Below are positions 51,044 through 60,500 of a stretch of 64,000 bases of DNA, in pieces. Both the position numbers and the translations under genes were made by a program. Position 1 is the first letter of the stretch; the number at the start of each line of letters is the position of its first letter. Source of the stretch: Pleodorina starrii (taxonomy: Eukaryota > Chlorophyta > Chlorophyceae > Chlamydomonadales > Volvocaceae). The notes below the pieces were generated by a model, which worked only from the letters and a program-made list of their open reading frames with translations, searched no databases and was not told the origin of the DNA. The stretch covers positions 1,658,001 through 1,722,000 of the forward strand of contig BRXU01000003.1 of the NCBI GenBank assembly GCA_030267565.1. Direction: 5' to 3'.

Positions 51044-51335
51044 CGTCGCGGCTGTTGGCGGCGCCGGCAGCACCGGTGCTCAGGCGCCCGGGCGGGGTCT
51101 CGGCGGTGCCAGCAGCAGCAGCGGCGTCGCGGCTGTTGGCGGCGCCAGCAGCACCGGTGCTCAGGCGCCCGGGCGGGGTCTCGGCGGTGCCAGCAGCAGC
51201 TGCAGCGGCGTCGCGGCTGTTGGCGGCGCCGGCAGCACCGGTGCTCAGGCGCCCGGGCGGGGTCTCGGCGGTGCCGGCAGCAGCTGCAGCGGCGTCGCGG
51301 CTGTTGGTGGCGCCGGCAGCGCCGGTGCTGAGGCG
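51044..51335 (+). repeat. 84-bp minisatellite in left arm (about 4 units)
   Basis: GGTGCTCAGGCGCCCGGGCG recurs at about 51075, 51156 and 51240, with a final diverged GGTGCTGAGGCGG at 51323. Spacings are 81, 84 and 83 bp. The 81-bp unit lacks one CTG/CAG triplet. Confidence 0.9.
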
Positions 51336-51392
51336 GTATGGTCAATACAGTCAAACCAGGGCTGTCGGGTGATGGGGAGCCAACAGCGGGGA

Positions 51393-51496
51393 GGGACGGG
51401 TAGACATTAGAGCACGGGCGCCTAATGCGTGACTCATACACGGGGCGCTCGGCGGTACTCCCCCGGGAGTATGCAGGTTCAATTCCTGCCGTCCTG
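51393..51496 (+). tRNA. tRNA-like segment in left arm (degenerate or novel)
   Basis: Contains a canonical T-arm, GCAGG-TTCAATT-CCTGC, followed by CGTCCT. That can pair with GGGACG at 51393-51398 as an acceptor stem. A perfect hairpin TACTCCCCCGGGAGTA just before the T-arm resembles the long variable arm of class II tRNAs. CGTG-ACTCATA-CACG offers an anticodon-like stem-loop, but the loop lacks U33 and the D-arm does not fold cleanly by eye. It may be a tRNA-derived pol III promoter or a tRNA pseudogene rather than a working tRNA. Confidence 0.3.
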
Positions 51497-51553
51497 TTGC
51501 TAGCGTTATCCCCAGATACGGCGGCGTGCCTGCGGGCGGCGGCGCGCCCTACG

Positions 51554-52249
51554 GCGGGTACCCCGGCAGCGGCTGGAACCCCAGCGCTTGGAGCCACAGC
51601 ATCGAGGAGGGCGGCAGGGGCCGTCGCAGGGCGGGGGGCCGCACGCGCGAGGGCCCCCAGGCCGCGGCCCCGCGTGCAGTCGGGCCGCAGCTGTCGGACC
51701 GGCGGAGGTGGAGGTGCTGTTGCGCCGCGCTCTCCAGTCTGCCTTGGGGCGTGGCGGGGGTTGCAAGCGCCGCCCCACGTGCTGTGGTGCTGCCCCCCCC
51801 CCGCCCCTCCCCACGTGCTGCACCCGCGGCGGCGGCGGCGCGAGTCGGCGCCCGCTGCCCCCCGCCGGTGTGCTGCCCCTGTGGTGCCCTTCCAGCCTGC
51901 CGGCCGGCCGGAACCCCAACCGGGCGGCTGCGGCACCGCACTGGTGCCATGTGACGGGGTCGGGGTTGGGGTGGCCCAGCGGGTATGGGTTGGGAACCGG
52001 CCGCGCGGCCCAGGAGCAGGCACTGGGTGCAGGTGCAACGGCAATTGCTCCGCCGTTTGGTTGTTGCCCCTCGGCGGGGCGGGGCAAGGGCGGGGCAGCG
52101 CGCGGCGCTCGTGTGAACTTGGGTGGCGAGTTATGCGCCCGGTGAGTGGGAGATTAGTCAGGACAGGACAGGAGCAATTAGCGCCGACCGGCCGTCAGCG
52201 GCATGGGCGGCTGGGGTGCATGCCTGAGCCCCGCAGCCAGGGTCGGTCC
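51554..52249 (+). other. 696-bp segment present only in the left arm
   Basis: The right arm passes directly from the CCCTACG block to the TTCCTCAGCTGGCGG block, whereas the left arm has this GC-rich segment between them. Either it inserted in the left arm or it was deleted from the right arm. No target duplication or motif identifies it. Confidence 0.7.
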
Positions 52250-52352
52250 GTTCCTCAGCTGGCGGTTGCGCCGTCGCGGCGGTGTGGGGTACCGCCACGG
52301 AGGACACCGGAAAGGCCGCCACCGTTCCGCGTCGCTTCGTTGACGTCCGGAC

Positions 52353-54302
52353 GGGCGGCTCGGTTCGGGGAAGGTCTGGACGGGTGGGCCCTGTTCCGCA
52401 CCCGTCGATGCGGCAGGGGTGCGGTGGGCAGCCAAGGGGAGCGAGAAGGGGTGTACGTCGGTGGTGGGCAGTGCCGCTGGTCGAGTCCTCGGCGGGCTGG
52501 TGGGCGTTGCGGGTGCTGCTGAGGCCCTGTGGAGTTGGGTGCCGGGAACCAGGATCCGGGCCGGAGTCGGGGTCACTGGACGCCGCAGCAAGGGTCGGGC
52601 GCATGGGGTGTGTGATGGGTTGGTTTGGGGTGATGGCTTCACCGGTGTTGTGGTGCTGATGGGGATGGGTCCGTCCGTGAACGGATTGCCTCACGTGACA
52701 CGGTGCGGCGCGCGCGTCATTGCTACGTTGCAGGACCGGAGCTGCAAGTCTGGAGGTCTGGGTTCAAGCTTGGCTGGGATCCAGGTTTGGGTTTCCGCAC
52801 AATGCGTGCGGCGGCTGACTGGAGTTATGGGGGTACCGGCAGCTGAGTGACCCTCGTGTCGTGTTGTAACGTGTCACCGCCTCCTCGGGGGCGCATCCCC
52901 GGCGCTGCACGCACGCATCGCTTCTCCACCCCCGTGTGTCCGCGATATGCGATCCGCAGTCCTTCTCTGATCCGCTTGGGGAGAAGAACAGCGGATCGCG
53001 CACCGTCCGGCTTCCGTGCGGCGGTATCGGCACCCGCACGCTGTGAGCAGGACCGGTCCGCATCGTTGCTCCGGACCGGGCGGCGCACATCGCCCCGACC
53101 GCTGCCCACAACCAACCCTCCGGCGGCAGCTGCAGCAGCCCCCCAATCGGTCCACCTCTCGCGGTCCGGTCGAGCGCCACCTCTGAGGCAGCTCGCTTGG
53201 TCACGTCCCCTGCGACTGCGACTGCGTGACACACCCTCGAGCTGCTCTGAAGAGATAAAGCAAGGCGAGGGGGCGCACTTGGGGCGATATTGGCTCCCGG
53301 TTCGCTTTATCTTCGGTTTCCTTTCGCGGCATATATGAAAAATGGGGCGCACTTATACCGTACTGCCCGTTCGTTGGTTTGCGTCATCCCACGCATCCCT
53401 CCCCATCTGCTGTCGATTCCCCTGGGTGAGCCGGAAGTATTCCGCGAGTGCCGGGGCCCGCTGCTAGAGGAGACCCGACTGGAAGTGGTCGGGGCCGGGG
53501 AGCCCTTGTCGGGCGTACGCTGTAAACTCTTTTTACGTTGCCTGAAGATCAACGTGGTCAGGCGGGCGTGGCGTGCGCAGCTGGCCTACTGCTTTGCGCA
53601 TCTGGTCGAACGGCAGTGAGGTGCCGCCGTACGCCAGGGGCTGGGGCGCGGGGCCGGGAGCTGGGTTTATTACAGGGCGGTTCAACTGGCGCGGGCGTAC
53701 TGGGAGTAGCGGGTCTTGCGGCAACTCCGTAATGTCTCCTTCCGCGCCCCACGCACCGTCAACTGCTGGGTCCGGGTCCCATGCCGCGTCCAATGGTGGC
53801 TGATCTAATCCCGGGTACCACATGCGTCCAACCGCCCTCGGCTCCGTCCCCGGCCCCAGCTCGGCCGATCCCGCGTCCCCCGCCCCTTCAAGCATCGCCT
53901 CCGTCTCCGTCTCAGATGTCCCCGTTGGCGTGCGAGCCATCAGACGCCACCCGCCCAAAGTGCGCGACCTCTCGACCCGTCCCCTTTCCCTGCCTGCCTG
54001 CCTGCTTTCCCACCGCTCTCGGCCTGCCAATGACCCCTACGCACCCCCTCAACCCGGTGGCAGGCCCGCCAGCATGTGCCCCAGCAGCCCCGGCACGGGG
54101 TGGGCAAACTTGCACCCTCGGGGTCCCCGGGTGCAGGCCCCACTCGTGGCGTACTGCAGGCAAATCCGCTGCTCCGACCGGCCCCTGCCAGGGTACGCCT
54201 AAATGCGCTCCACTAATGTGCCCATGTCGGCTGGCGCGTCCGGTCGCTGCCGCTGCCGGAAAGCCTCACGCACCTCTCCCAACACGTTGGCCTCTGACCA
54301 GG
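52353..54302. other. Unique core of the foldback element
   Basis: About 1.95 kb between the arms. No transposase domain is visible. Several overlapping open frames exist on both strands; the most protein-like is the minus frame at 53940-53533. A GGATCCAGGTTTGGGTTTCC-like junction and other text show no repeat structure. Confidence 0.6.
53533..53940 (-). CDS. Hypothetical 135-aa protein in transposon core
   Basis: The frame from ATG 53940 to the stop at 53533 encodes an acidic, Pro/Gly-rich protein beginning MARTPTGTSETETEAMLEGA and containing VGRMWYPGLDQPPLDAAWDP, EGDITELPQDPLLPVRPRQL and LAYGGTSLPFDQMRKAVGQL. Its composition is unlike the simple repeats around it and it lacks homopolymers. 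I recognise no domain. It could be an element-encoded accessory protein, captured host sequence, or a chance frame; the larger frame has no ATG upstream of 53940. Confidence 0.35.
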   Translation of the reverse strand: MARTPTGTSETETEAMLEGAGDAGSAELGPGTEPRAVGRMWYPGLDQPPLDAAWDPDPAVDGAWGAEGDITELPQDPLLPVRPRQLNRPVINPAPGPAPQPLAYGGTSLPFDQMRKAVGQLRTPRPPDHVDLQAT

Positions 54303-54462
54303 GTCCGGACGTCAGCGAAGCGACGCGGAACGGTGGCGGCCTTTCCGGTGTCCTCCGTGGCGGTACCCCACACCGCCGCGACGGCGCAACCGCCAGCTGA
54401 GGAACCGTAGGGCGCGCCGCCGCCCGCAGGCACGCCGCCGTATCTGGGGATAACGCTAGCAA

Positions 54463-54566
54463 CAGGACGGCAGGAATTGAACCTGCATACTCCCGGGGGA
54501 GTACCGCCGAGCGCCCCGTGTATGAGTCACGCATTAGGCGCCCGTGCTCTAATGTCTACCCGTCCC
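54463..54566 (-). tRNA. tRNA-like segment in right arm
   Basis: Exact inverted counterpart of 51393-51496, with the same T-arm, variable-arm-like hairpin and acceptor pairing. Conservation between the arms follows from the arms being near identical and does not by itself show tRNA function. Confidence 0.3.
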
Positions 54567-54626
54567 TCCCCGCTGTTGGCTCCCCATCACCCGACAGCCC
54601 TGGTTTGACTGTATTGACCATACCGC

Positions 54627-55113
54627 CTCAGCACCGGTGCTGCCGGCGCCGCCAACAGCCGCGACGCCGCTGCAGCTGCTGCTGGCACCGCCGAGACCCC
54701 GCCCGGGCGCCTGAGCACCGGTGCTGCCGGCGCCGCCAACAGCCGCGACGCCGCTGCAGCTGCTGCTGGCACCGCCGAGACCCCGCCCGGGCGCCTGAGC
54801 ACCGGCGCTGCCGGCGCCGCCAACAGCCGCGACGCCGCTGCAGCTGCTGCTGGCACCGCCGAGACCCCGCCCGGGCGCCTGAGCACCGGTGCTGCCGGCG
54901 CCGCCAACAGCCGCGACGCCGCTGCAGCTGCTGCTGGCACCGCCGAGACCCCGCCCGGGCGCCTGAGCACCGGTGCTGCCGGCGCCGCCAACAGCCGCGA
55001 CGCCGCTGCAGCTGCTGCTGGCACCGCCGAGACCCCGCCCGGGCGCCTGAGCACCGGTGCTGCCGGCGCCGCCAACAGCCGCGACGCCGCTGGTGCTGCT
55101 GCCGGCACCGAGG
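54627..55113 (-). repeat. 84-bp minisatellite in right arm (about 6 units)
   Basis: Six GAGCACCGG(T/C)GCTGCCGGCG-type starts spaced 84 bp, two more than in the left arm. Both strands stay open through the array in several frames because the unit length is a multiple of three. Confidence 0.9.
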
Positions 55114-55562
55114 ACAGCCACGCCAAGAAGCGGTCGGAACAATGGGTCTCGGGTTCACCTTGCAAAATTGTCAAAAGCGGACACGGAGCGCCTACTTACC
55201 ATTCAAGCAAACAGTGTACACATTCTCACGCGAATAGTGCTGCTGCGCCAGCGCAATGCCTACGTTGCGGACCCGCGAGCAGGCCGGAGGACGCTGTTCG
55301 AGTTTCTAAACACAACATTACCAACTACAAGCTTAAACGTTACTTTTCATCAAAGCAGTAGGAGCCCAGCGGCAGGCAGGCAGGACCAGGTCTAGATGCC
55401 ACGCTTCTATGTTTAAAATTGGATTTATATCTTTCCGGCATCAGTACCTTTTTAGAACTGTAAAGAAAGTTGTAACCAAGAGCGTTTGGGCAAAGATTGC
55501 GTGCGAGGTGGTTGGCGCTGGCGGGGGCCCTATGCGAGTTGGGGCGCCATTTAGGCGAGGCC

Positions 55563-55571
55563 CCAGTTGAC
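55563..55571 (+). other. Right 9-bp target-site duplication
   Basis: CCAGTTGAC directly after the last base of the right arm (ending TTTAGGCGAGGCC). Confidence 0.9.
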
Positions 55572-57577
55572 CACCTCCCTCCCTTCCCGCTTCCCTGGGC
55601 CATGAAAGCCACACGCCAAGATACCCTGCCCGCGCTCCGAGACTCCTCACAGGCTTCCGTCGATGGCTGCGGTGTGGACCTAGATAGGTTGTCAGCCGGT
55701 CCAGGCGCTGTCCAGGGACCCAATCCACCCTCAAAAAGTTCTGCTCGTGGGCCTTCTTGTTGGGGGCGGGGGCGGGGGCCCGCCGCCCACTGGGGAGCCT
55801 CGTGGCGAATTGCTTGCCTTCACCTCCCCCTTCTCTTCCTCCATCTGCCAGCGCTCTTCCCCCTCCGCCTCTGAGGTCCCTCCCTTCGCGAATTTCGTTC
55901 TCCAAACGTTCCTTCGCTGCGGTTTCGATGCCTACCCCTCCCTCCCTTCCTTCCCTTCCCCGTCCTCATCCTCCTCGTCCAACAGCTGCAGTCTGCGTTC
56001 ATCCGCAGTGTCAGGCATCGCCAGGAAGGGCTGGAGCCAGCAACCCAGGGTTGGTACGCATGGCCATCGCACCCCTACACATGCCATCGCACCCGTACAC
56101 CCCCAAAGAACAAAACAGGCAGCCAAGTCCACTTACTCTGCGCACGCTGGGAAGACAAGGCGCTAACGACTGATCTAAACCTCCTCCTTTCCAACCCTAC
56201 CCGTCGTGGTTTGGCTGCAAGTACCGTAGGGAAGGGCGCGCCCTGGTGTTTGCGGCTAGGGAAGGGCGCGCCCTGGTGTTTGCGGCTCCTAGGGAAGGGC
56301 GCGCCTGGGAAGGGCGCGCCCTGGTGTTTGCGGCTCCAAAGTGCTCTGGATGGTGTCACAAAGGCTGAAAGCGGGGGGGGGGGGGTTGCAAACCATACCG
56401 GTACGCCCGGACAAAGAATCACGTCCATAGGATCACCAGTAGAGCCCCTTCAACGTCAGATAGCAAGCAGTCGTGGGCAGCGAGACCGAACAGATTCCCT
56501 GCACTCAACTATAGCACCGACCCCGCATCCCTACCGGGCCCTCATCCTCCAGCGCCGCCTGCGTCATCCACCTGCTACTGATTGCCCGCATCTGCCCTCT
56601 CCCAAACCCACACACACAAACTACGGGCCACACAAGACCTCCACTCGCCGCGCTTTGACTTCCACGGCCCCATTCCATCCCCAAACAAGAAACACCACCA
56701 GCCTTTCACTCGGCAGGCAGGGCGTTTTACATACATACCTGCAACGCCAAGATCTGATCTACCCAGCCCAGCGCACCTAAAGGCTTGGCGCCCTCCCCCG
56801 CCAATCACGCGCGTCGTCCTCTTAAGCTCTCAAAACCCACTTCCAATAACCCAATTCAAGGACTCTTTGACTCTGAACTCTGACGGATGGCCAAGGCCAC
56901 GGGCGGCCCCAACCACCACATACGGTAAGGACTCCCCTCCTCTTCTGGAGTCAACGCAACAGACAGAATAAGAATGGTTCATCACCGGGGCTCATCCGTG
57001 CTCGCAGGTACACAAGGCAGTGGTCAGTCAGCCTTTCGGGAAAGAATGCCCACCCCCTTCGGAATCGCTCACATTGGCCGCAACGGGGCACGGTGGAGCC
57101 CACACCCTGGGCCCCGCCGCCCCCTTGAGACTCCCAGGGAGAAGGAACGGCATGCGCCACTCGGCGGCCCCCTGGCCTCGCTTGGGTTGTTATGCGCCGT
57201 TGGTGTCGGTACCTTTCCGGGACAAATGCCCGGTGAGGGCGGAGGGGTGCTCCCGTCGGGTGGGGGTTCAGGCCACGCTCCAACACCCGTGTGTGTGTGC
57301 AACAAACGAGCCGCAGCAAAGAAGCCGCGGCGTCGGGTGTGTGGCGGGAGCGTGTCAACCCGTGTGGGCTGATACGACCCGCCCTGCTCGCCGTGTCGGG
57401 CACACAGTTGGGAACAAGGGCTCTGCGCGCACCTCTCTGCAAGACCCCGGACACAAGAGACGGAAGGAGAGGGCCTGCAGGGTGCGAACCGCCTCCTTGA
57501 ACAGCATCCCTCCCCCGCCTCCCCCATCTCGACATGGAGGGGGGGCCAATCCAAACCAGCCCACGCCCAGTGCCCGT
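55572..57577. other. Spacer between transposon and kinesin gene
   Basis: No supported gene. The kinesin 3'UTR should lie at the right; a minus-strand TGTAA is at about 56726-56730. A partial copy of the dispersed repeat (TTCCTTCGCTGCGG) is at about 55910-55925. Confidence 0.5.
56229..56336 (+). repeat. ~30-bp tandem repeat centred on GGCGCGCC palindromes
   Basis: Three full units of GGGAAGGGCGCGCCCTGGTG plus TTTGCGGCT start at about 56229, 56259 and 56308. A shortened unit (56292-56307) lies before the last. Confidence 0.9.
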
Positions 57578-60500
57578 TCATGCGCGGCTGGAGCCGCCGC
57601 CGCTGCTGCTGCCACCGCCGCTGAGGCCCCCGCCCAAGCTGACGAAGCTCTGTGACGTCCGCAGCCCCGCAGCGCCGCCGCTGCTGCTGCCGCCACCAGC
57701 ACCTGGCGCCGCCGCGCCAATCGCCGCCGCAGCGGCGGCGGCAGCCGCCGCCGCGGCTGCCGCTCGGACCTTGGCAGCGGTGCCGTTCATGATCGGCAGC
57801 GGCGGCGCCGCGTGCAGCGGCGATGTCGGCATCGTGGCGGGGATGCCGCCGCTGCTGCGGCCGCCGCCGCCGCCGCCGCCGCTGCTGCCGCCGTCGCGCT
57901 CCTGCTGGTGTTGCTGCGCGGGTGTCGGGCGGGATCGGTCGGCGGATGCTGACCTGCGCGCCGCCGCCACCACTGCGGGAGTGAGCTCCACTTGGGCTGC
58001 TCGGCTGGCGAAGTTGAGGGAGGAGACGGTTTCGGAGGCGGAGGTGGCCTCGGGCGCAATGTTGCAGACCAGCAGCACCTGAGGGGGGTTGAGAGGGTTG
58101 TTGGTGGTGTTGGTGGTGGTGACGGCGGGAGTTACTGGGGAGTTACTGGCGAAGTGGAGCGAGTGCCAGCCAGAACCGAGCGACCCGGGGGTGTTGGGGA
58201 GAGATGGACGCGGTTGACGGGGGCCGGCGGTTCGATAGCTGGTTACTGGTCAAGGGGCGGCGCTTCGTCAGGTGATGGTGGTGGTAAGTGATAGTGGTGG
58301 GTTGGGTGAGTGGTGGGTTGGGTGAGTGGGGGTCTCGACACCACCACCCGGAGTGACAGCCCAACCGCTGACCCACCCACCTTGGAGTTTCCGCAGAGCG
58401 AGTCCTGAAGAACCTGTTGATAGTTGGTTGGCGGTTGGTTGACAGTTAGGTGAGGGTTGGTTTCGGTGAGGATTGGTGGAGAGGTAAGGTCTTGGGAGGG
58501 GGGCGTGGCAGGAGCTGGCAGCTGCTCACTGCTACTAGCGACACGTGGCGCCTCCTCACAAGCCGCATCCAATCACTTTACGAGCTCACCGGGAGGAAAA
58601 GGGGGAACCCGAGCGTCCGCCGCAAAAGTGGCAACCCAAATCAAAATGACAAGCAGCAGAGTCGGCACCTGGCGGCGACCCGAATGAGCGGAACGGAACG
58701 CAGGCCGGCGCCCGGCGCGAGTTGCTCGGGGGCCGTTGCAGCAAGGGACGGGCCACCCGACGGCCTGCGCCCCTCTGCCTCTCTGGTAGTGGGGTCGCCT
58801 CGTCCACGTCCCCACCTCACCCCGGCGCCCTCCGCTCGTCCCCACACTCACTCCTCCCCACGCTCCACCCACCCAGCCACGCTCACTCCACCCACCCACC
58901 CACCCACCCACACTCACTCCACCCACCCACCCGCGCTCACTCCACCCACCCACCCACCGCCGTGAGCTTGGAGTTGCGGAAGGGCACGTGGGTGCTGCGC
59001 CGCTGCAGCGCCGCAATCACATCGCCCAGCGCAGACAGCGACCGGTTGATGGACTGGGCCTCCTGTGCTCGAGGAAGGGGGTGTGGGGGGATGGAGGGGA
59101 AGGGAGTCGAGGGAGGGGTCTTAAGGCTTGTAGGGAGGACAGCGGTGTTTCTTCGGGTGATAGGGCCGGGTGATAGGGCCGGGACATGTCGGAAGAGGCG
59201 GAGAGTTTGACGGTGAGGCGACGACGACGGCACATTGAGATGTGCGAGACCGCAGCCGGTAGACGGGTCAATGTGTCTGGACGGGTATACACCGTAGAAC
59301 CGTCCCAACGGACTGGCGAAGCTGAGCTGCGTGCCGCACGAACACAGGCAAGCGGGCAGGCGGGCAGGGGCGGGCAGGGGTAGGCGGGGGCAGGGGTAGG
59401 CGCACCTTGAGCTGCTGCCCGGCCACCTCGCTCTTGTCCACCCGCTCCGAGCCTGCGTGCAAGAGCGACCCGCGGGTCGGTTAGAATTTCTCTCCGGGTT
59501 TCGTTCAGGCGAGAGGGAAGGCGGGGGCAGGGCCCATCGGCGAGGCAAGTACCATCGCCTTCTGGGCTCTCCCCACGTACCGTAACGTTGTTTTCTGGCT
59601 CGGGGCCTGCCCAGCTATAGCAATACACACAGTGCCCTCCCTCCCCCACACACACCACCACCACCGAGTGGATGCTTCCTCATGCCACCCCCGCCAACCC
59701 GCGGCCCCCCCCCCGAAACTCGCTCCACGCATCCAGCACAACCCCAACCCCACTCCCCCAACTCCAGCACCGCCTCGGTTACTTCGCTGCAGCCCTCCTT
59801 TCTCCAATTTGTTTTACCTGTCCTCCTCTACACCCTCTCTTTGCTGCGGTACCATTTTTCAGACCCCCTCCCCCAATACACACACCTCCACTCACGAAGC
59901 CCCCAACCCCCAACCCTTCACCGTGGTCCACCTAGCTCCAAAAACCACTTAGCTCCAAAACCACTTGCCTCCAAAAAACCCCAACCCCCAACCCCGCGTC
60001 GGCGCCTACCAACCCCCCCCCCCCGCCCGCCCACCCGCCCACCCACCCACCCACCCCCCCACCCACCCGCCAGGTCCACGAGGTGCAGCTCCGAAACCAC
60101 CCGCCGCCCGTCGCCCCGCGTCACCGTGACCCGCACCGCCAACATCGCGTGGGAGCGGGAGGAGTGGGCGTTGAGGACGGTGGCGGCGGTGGCTCGGTTG
60201 GCGCCTCCCTCCGCCAGCAGCGCCTCCACCGCCTCGATACTGGACACGGGGCGCCAGGTGAGGCCGGGCACACGGGCGTGGCCGGGGGCCAGATCGCCGG
60301 GACCTTTTTTTGGGGGGGGGGCGGGGGGGCGAGGGAGGGCGAAGAGAGGAGATAAAGAGGGGGAGAGAGGGAGGGGAGCGTGAAATGCGGGCAGGGAAAT
60401 GCGTGCTTGGTGCTGGCTACAGGTTTGCAACAACAAGCAATGGGAGGGGGACTCGGGAAGGGGGAATGGAATGTAGTCCAGTCAGGTGCTCCAGGGGCTG

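Larger units (their letters stand above)
50571..51553 (+). repeat. Left terminal inverted arm
   Basis: Matches 54406-55562 in reverse complement almost base for base outside the minisatellite. Contents in order: unique outer 0.4 kb, minisatellite, tRNA-like segment, then CGGCGGCGCGCCCTACG at the inner junction. Confidence 0.9.
50571..55562. mobile_element. 5-kb foldback DNA transposon with ~1-kb TIRs and 9-bp TSD (Mutator-type, non-autonomous)
   Basis: The ends are inverted copies starting GGCCTCGCCTAAAT, flanked by perfect 9-bp direct repeats CCAGTTGAC. The paralogous target near 43844-43852 has one CCAGTTGAC, directly supporting an insertion. The left arm runs 50571-51553 and, after a 696-bp segment of its own, resumes at 52250-52352; the right arm is 55562-54303 without that segment. 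The unique core is about 52353-54302. Long TIRs plus a 9-bp duplication are the hallmark of the Mutator superfamily, and foldback members with minisatellites in the TIRs (Rehavkus-like) are known. No transposase motif is recognisable inside, so mobility would need a partner in trans. Confidence 0.85.
54303..55562 (-). repeat. Right terminal inverted arm
   Basis: Inverted copy of the left arm, about 1.26 kb including two extra minisatellite units. The inner part 54303-54405 pairs with 52250-52352. Confidence 0.9.

Noticed and set aside
51425..52522. Plus frame of 365 codons across the left arm of the transposon
   Set aside because: It starts inside the tRNA-like segment, crosses the arm junction, and its counterpart in the right arm diverges at the junction. 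It behaves as non-coding.
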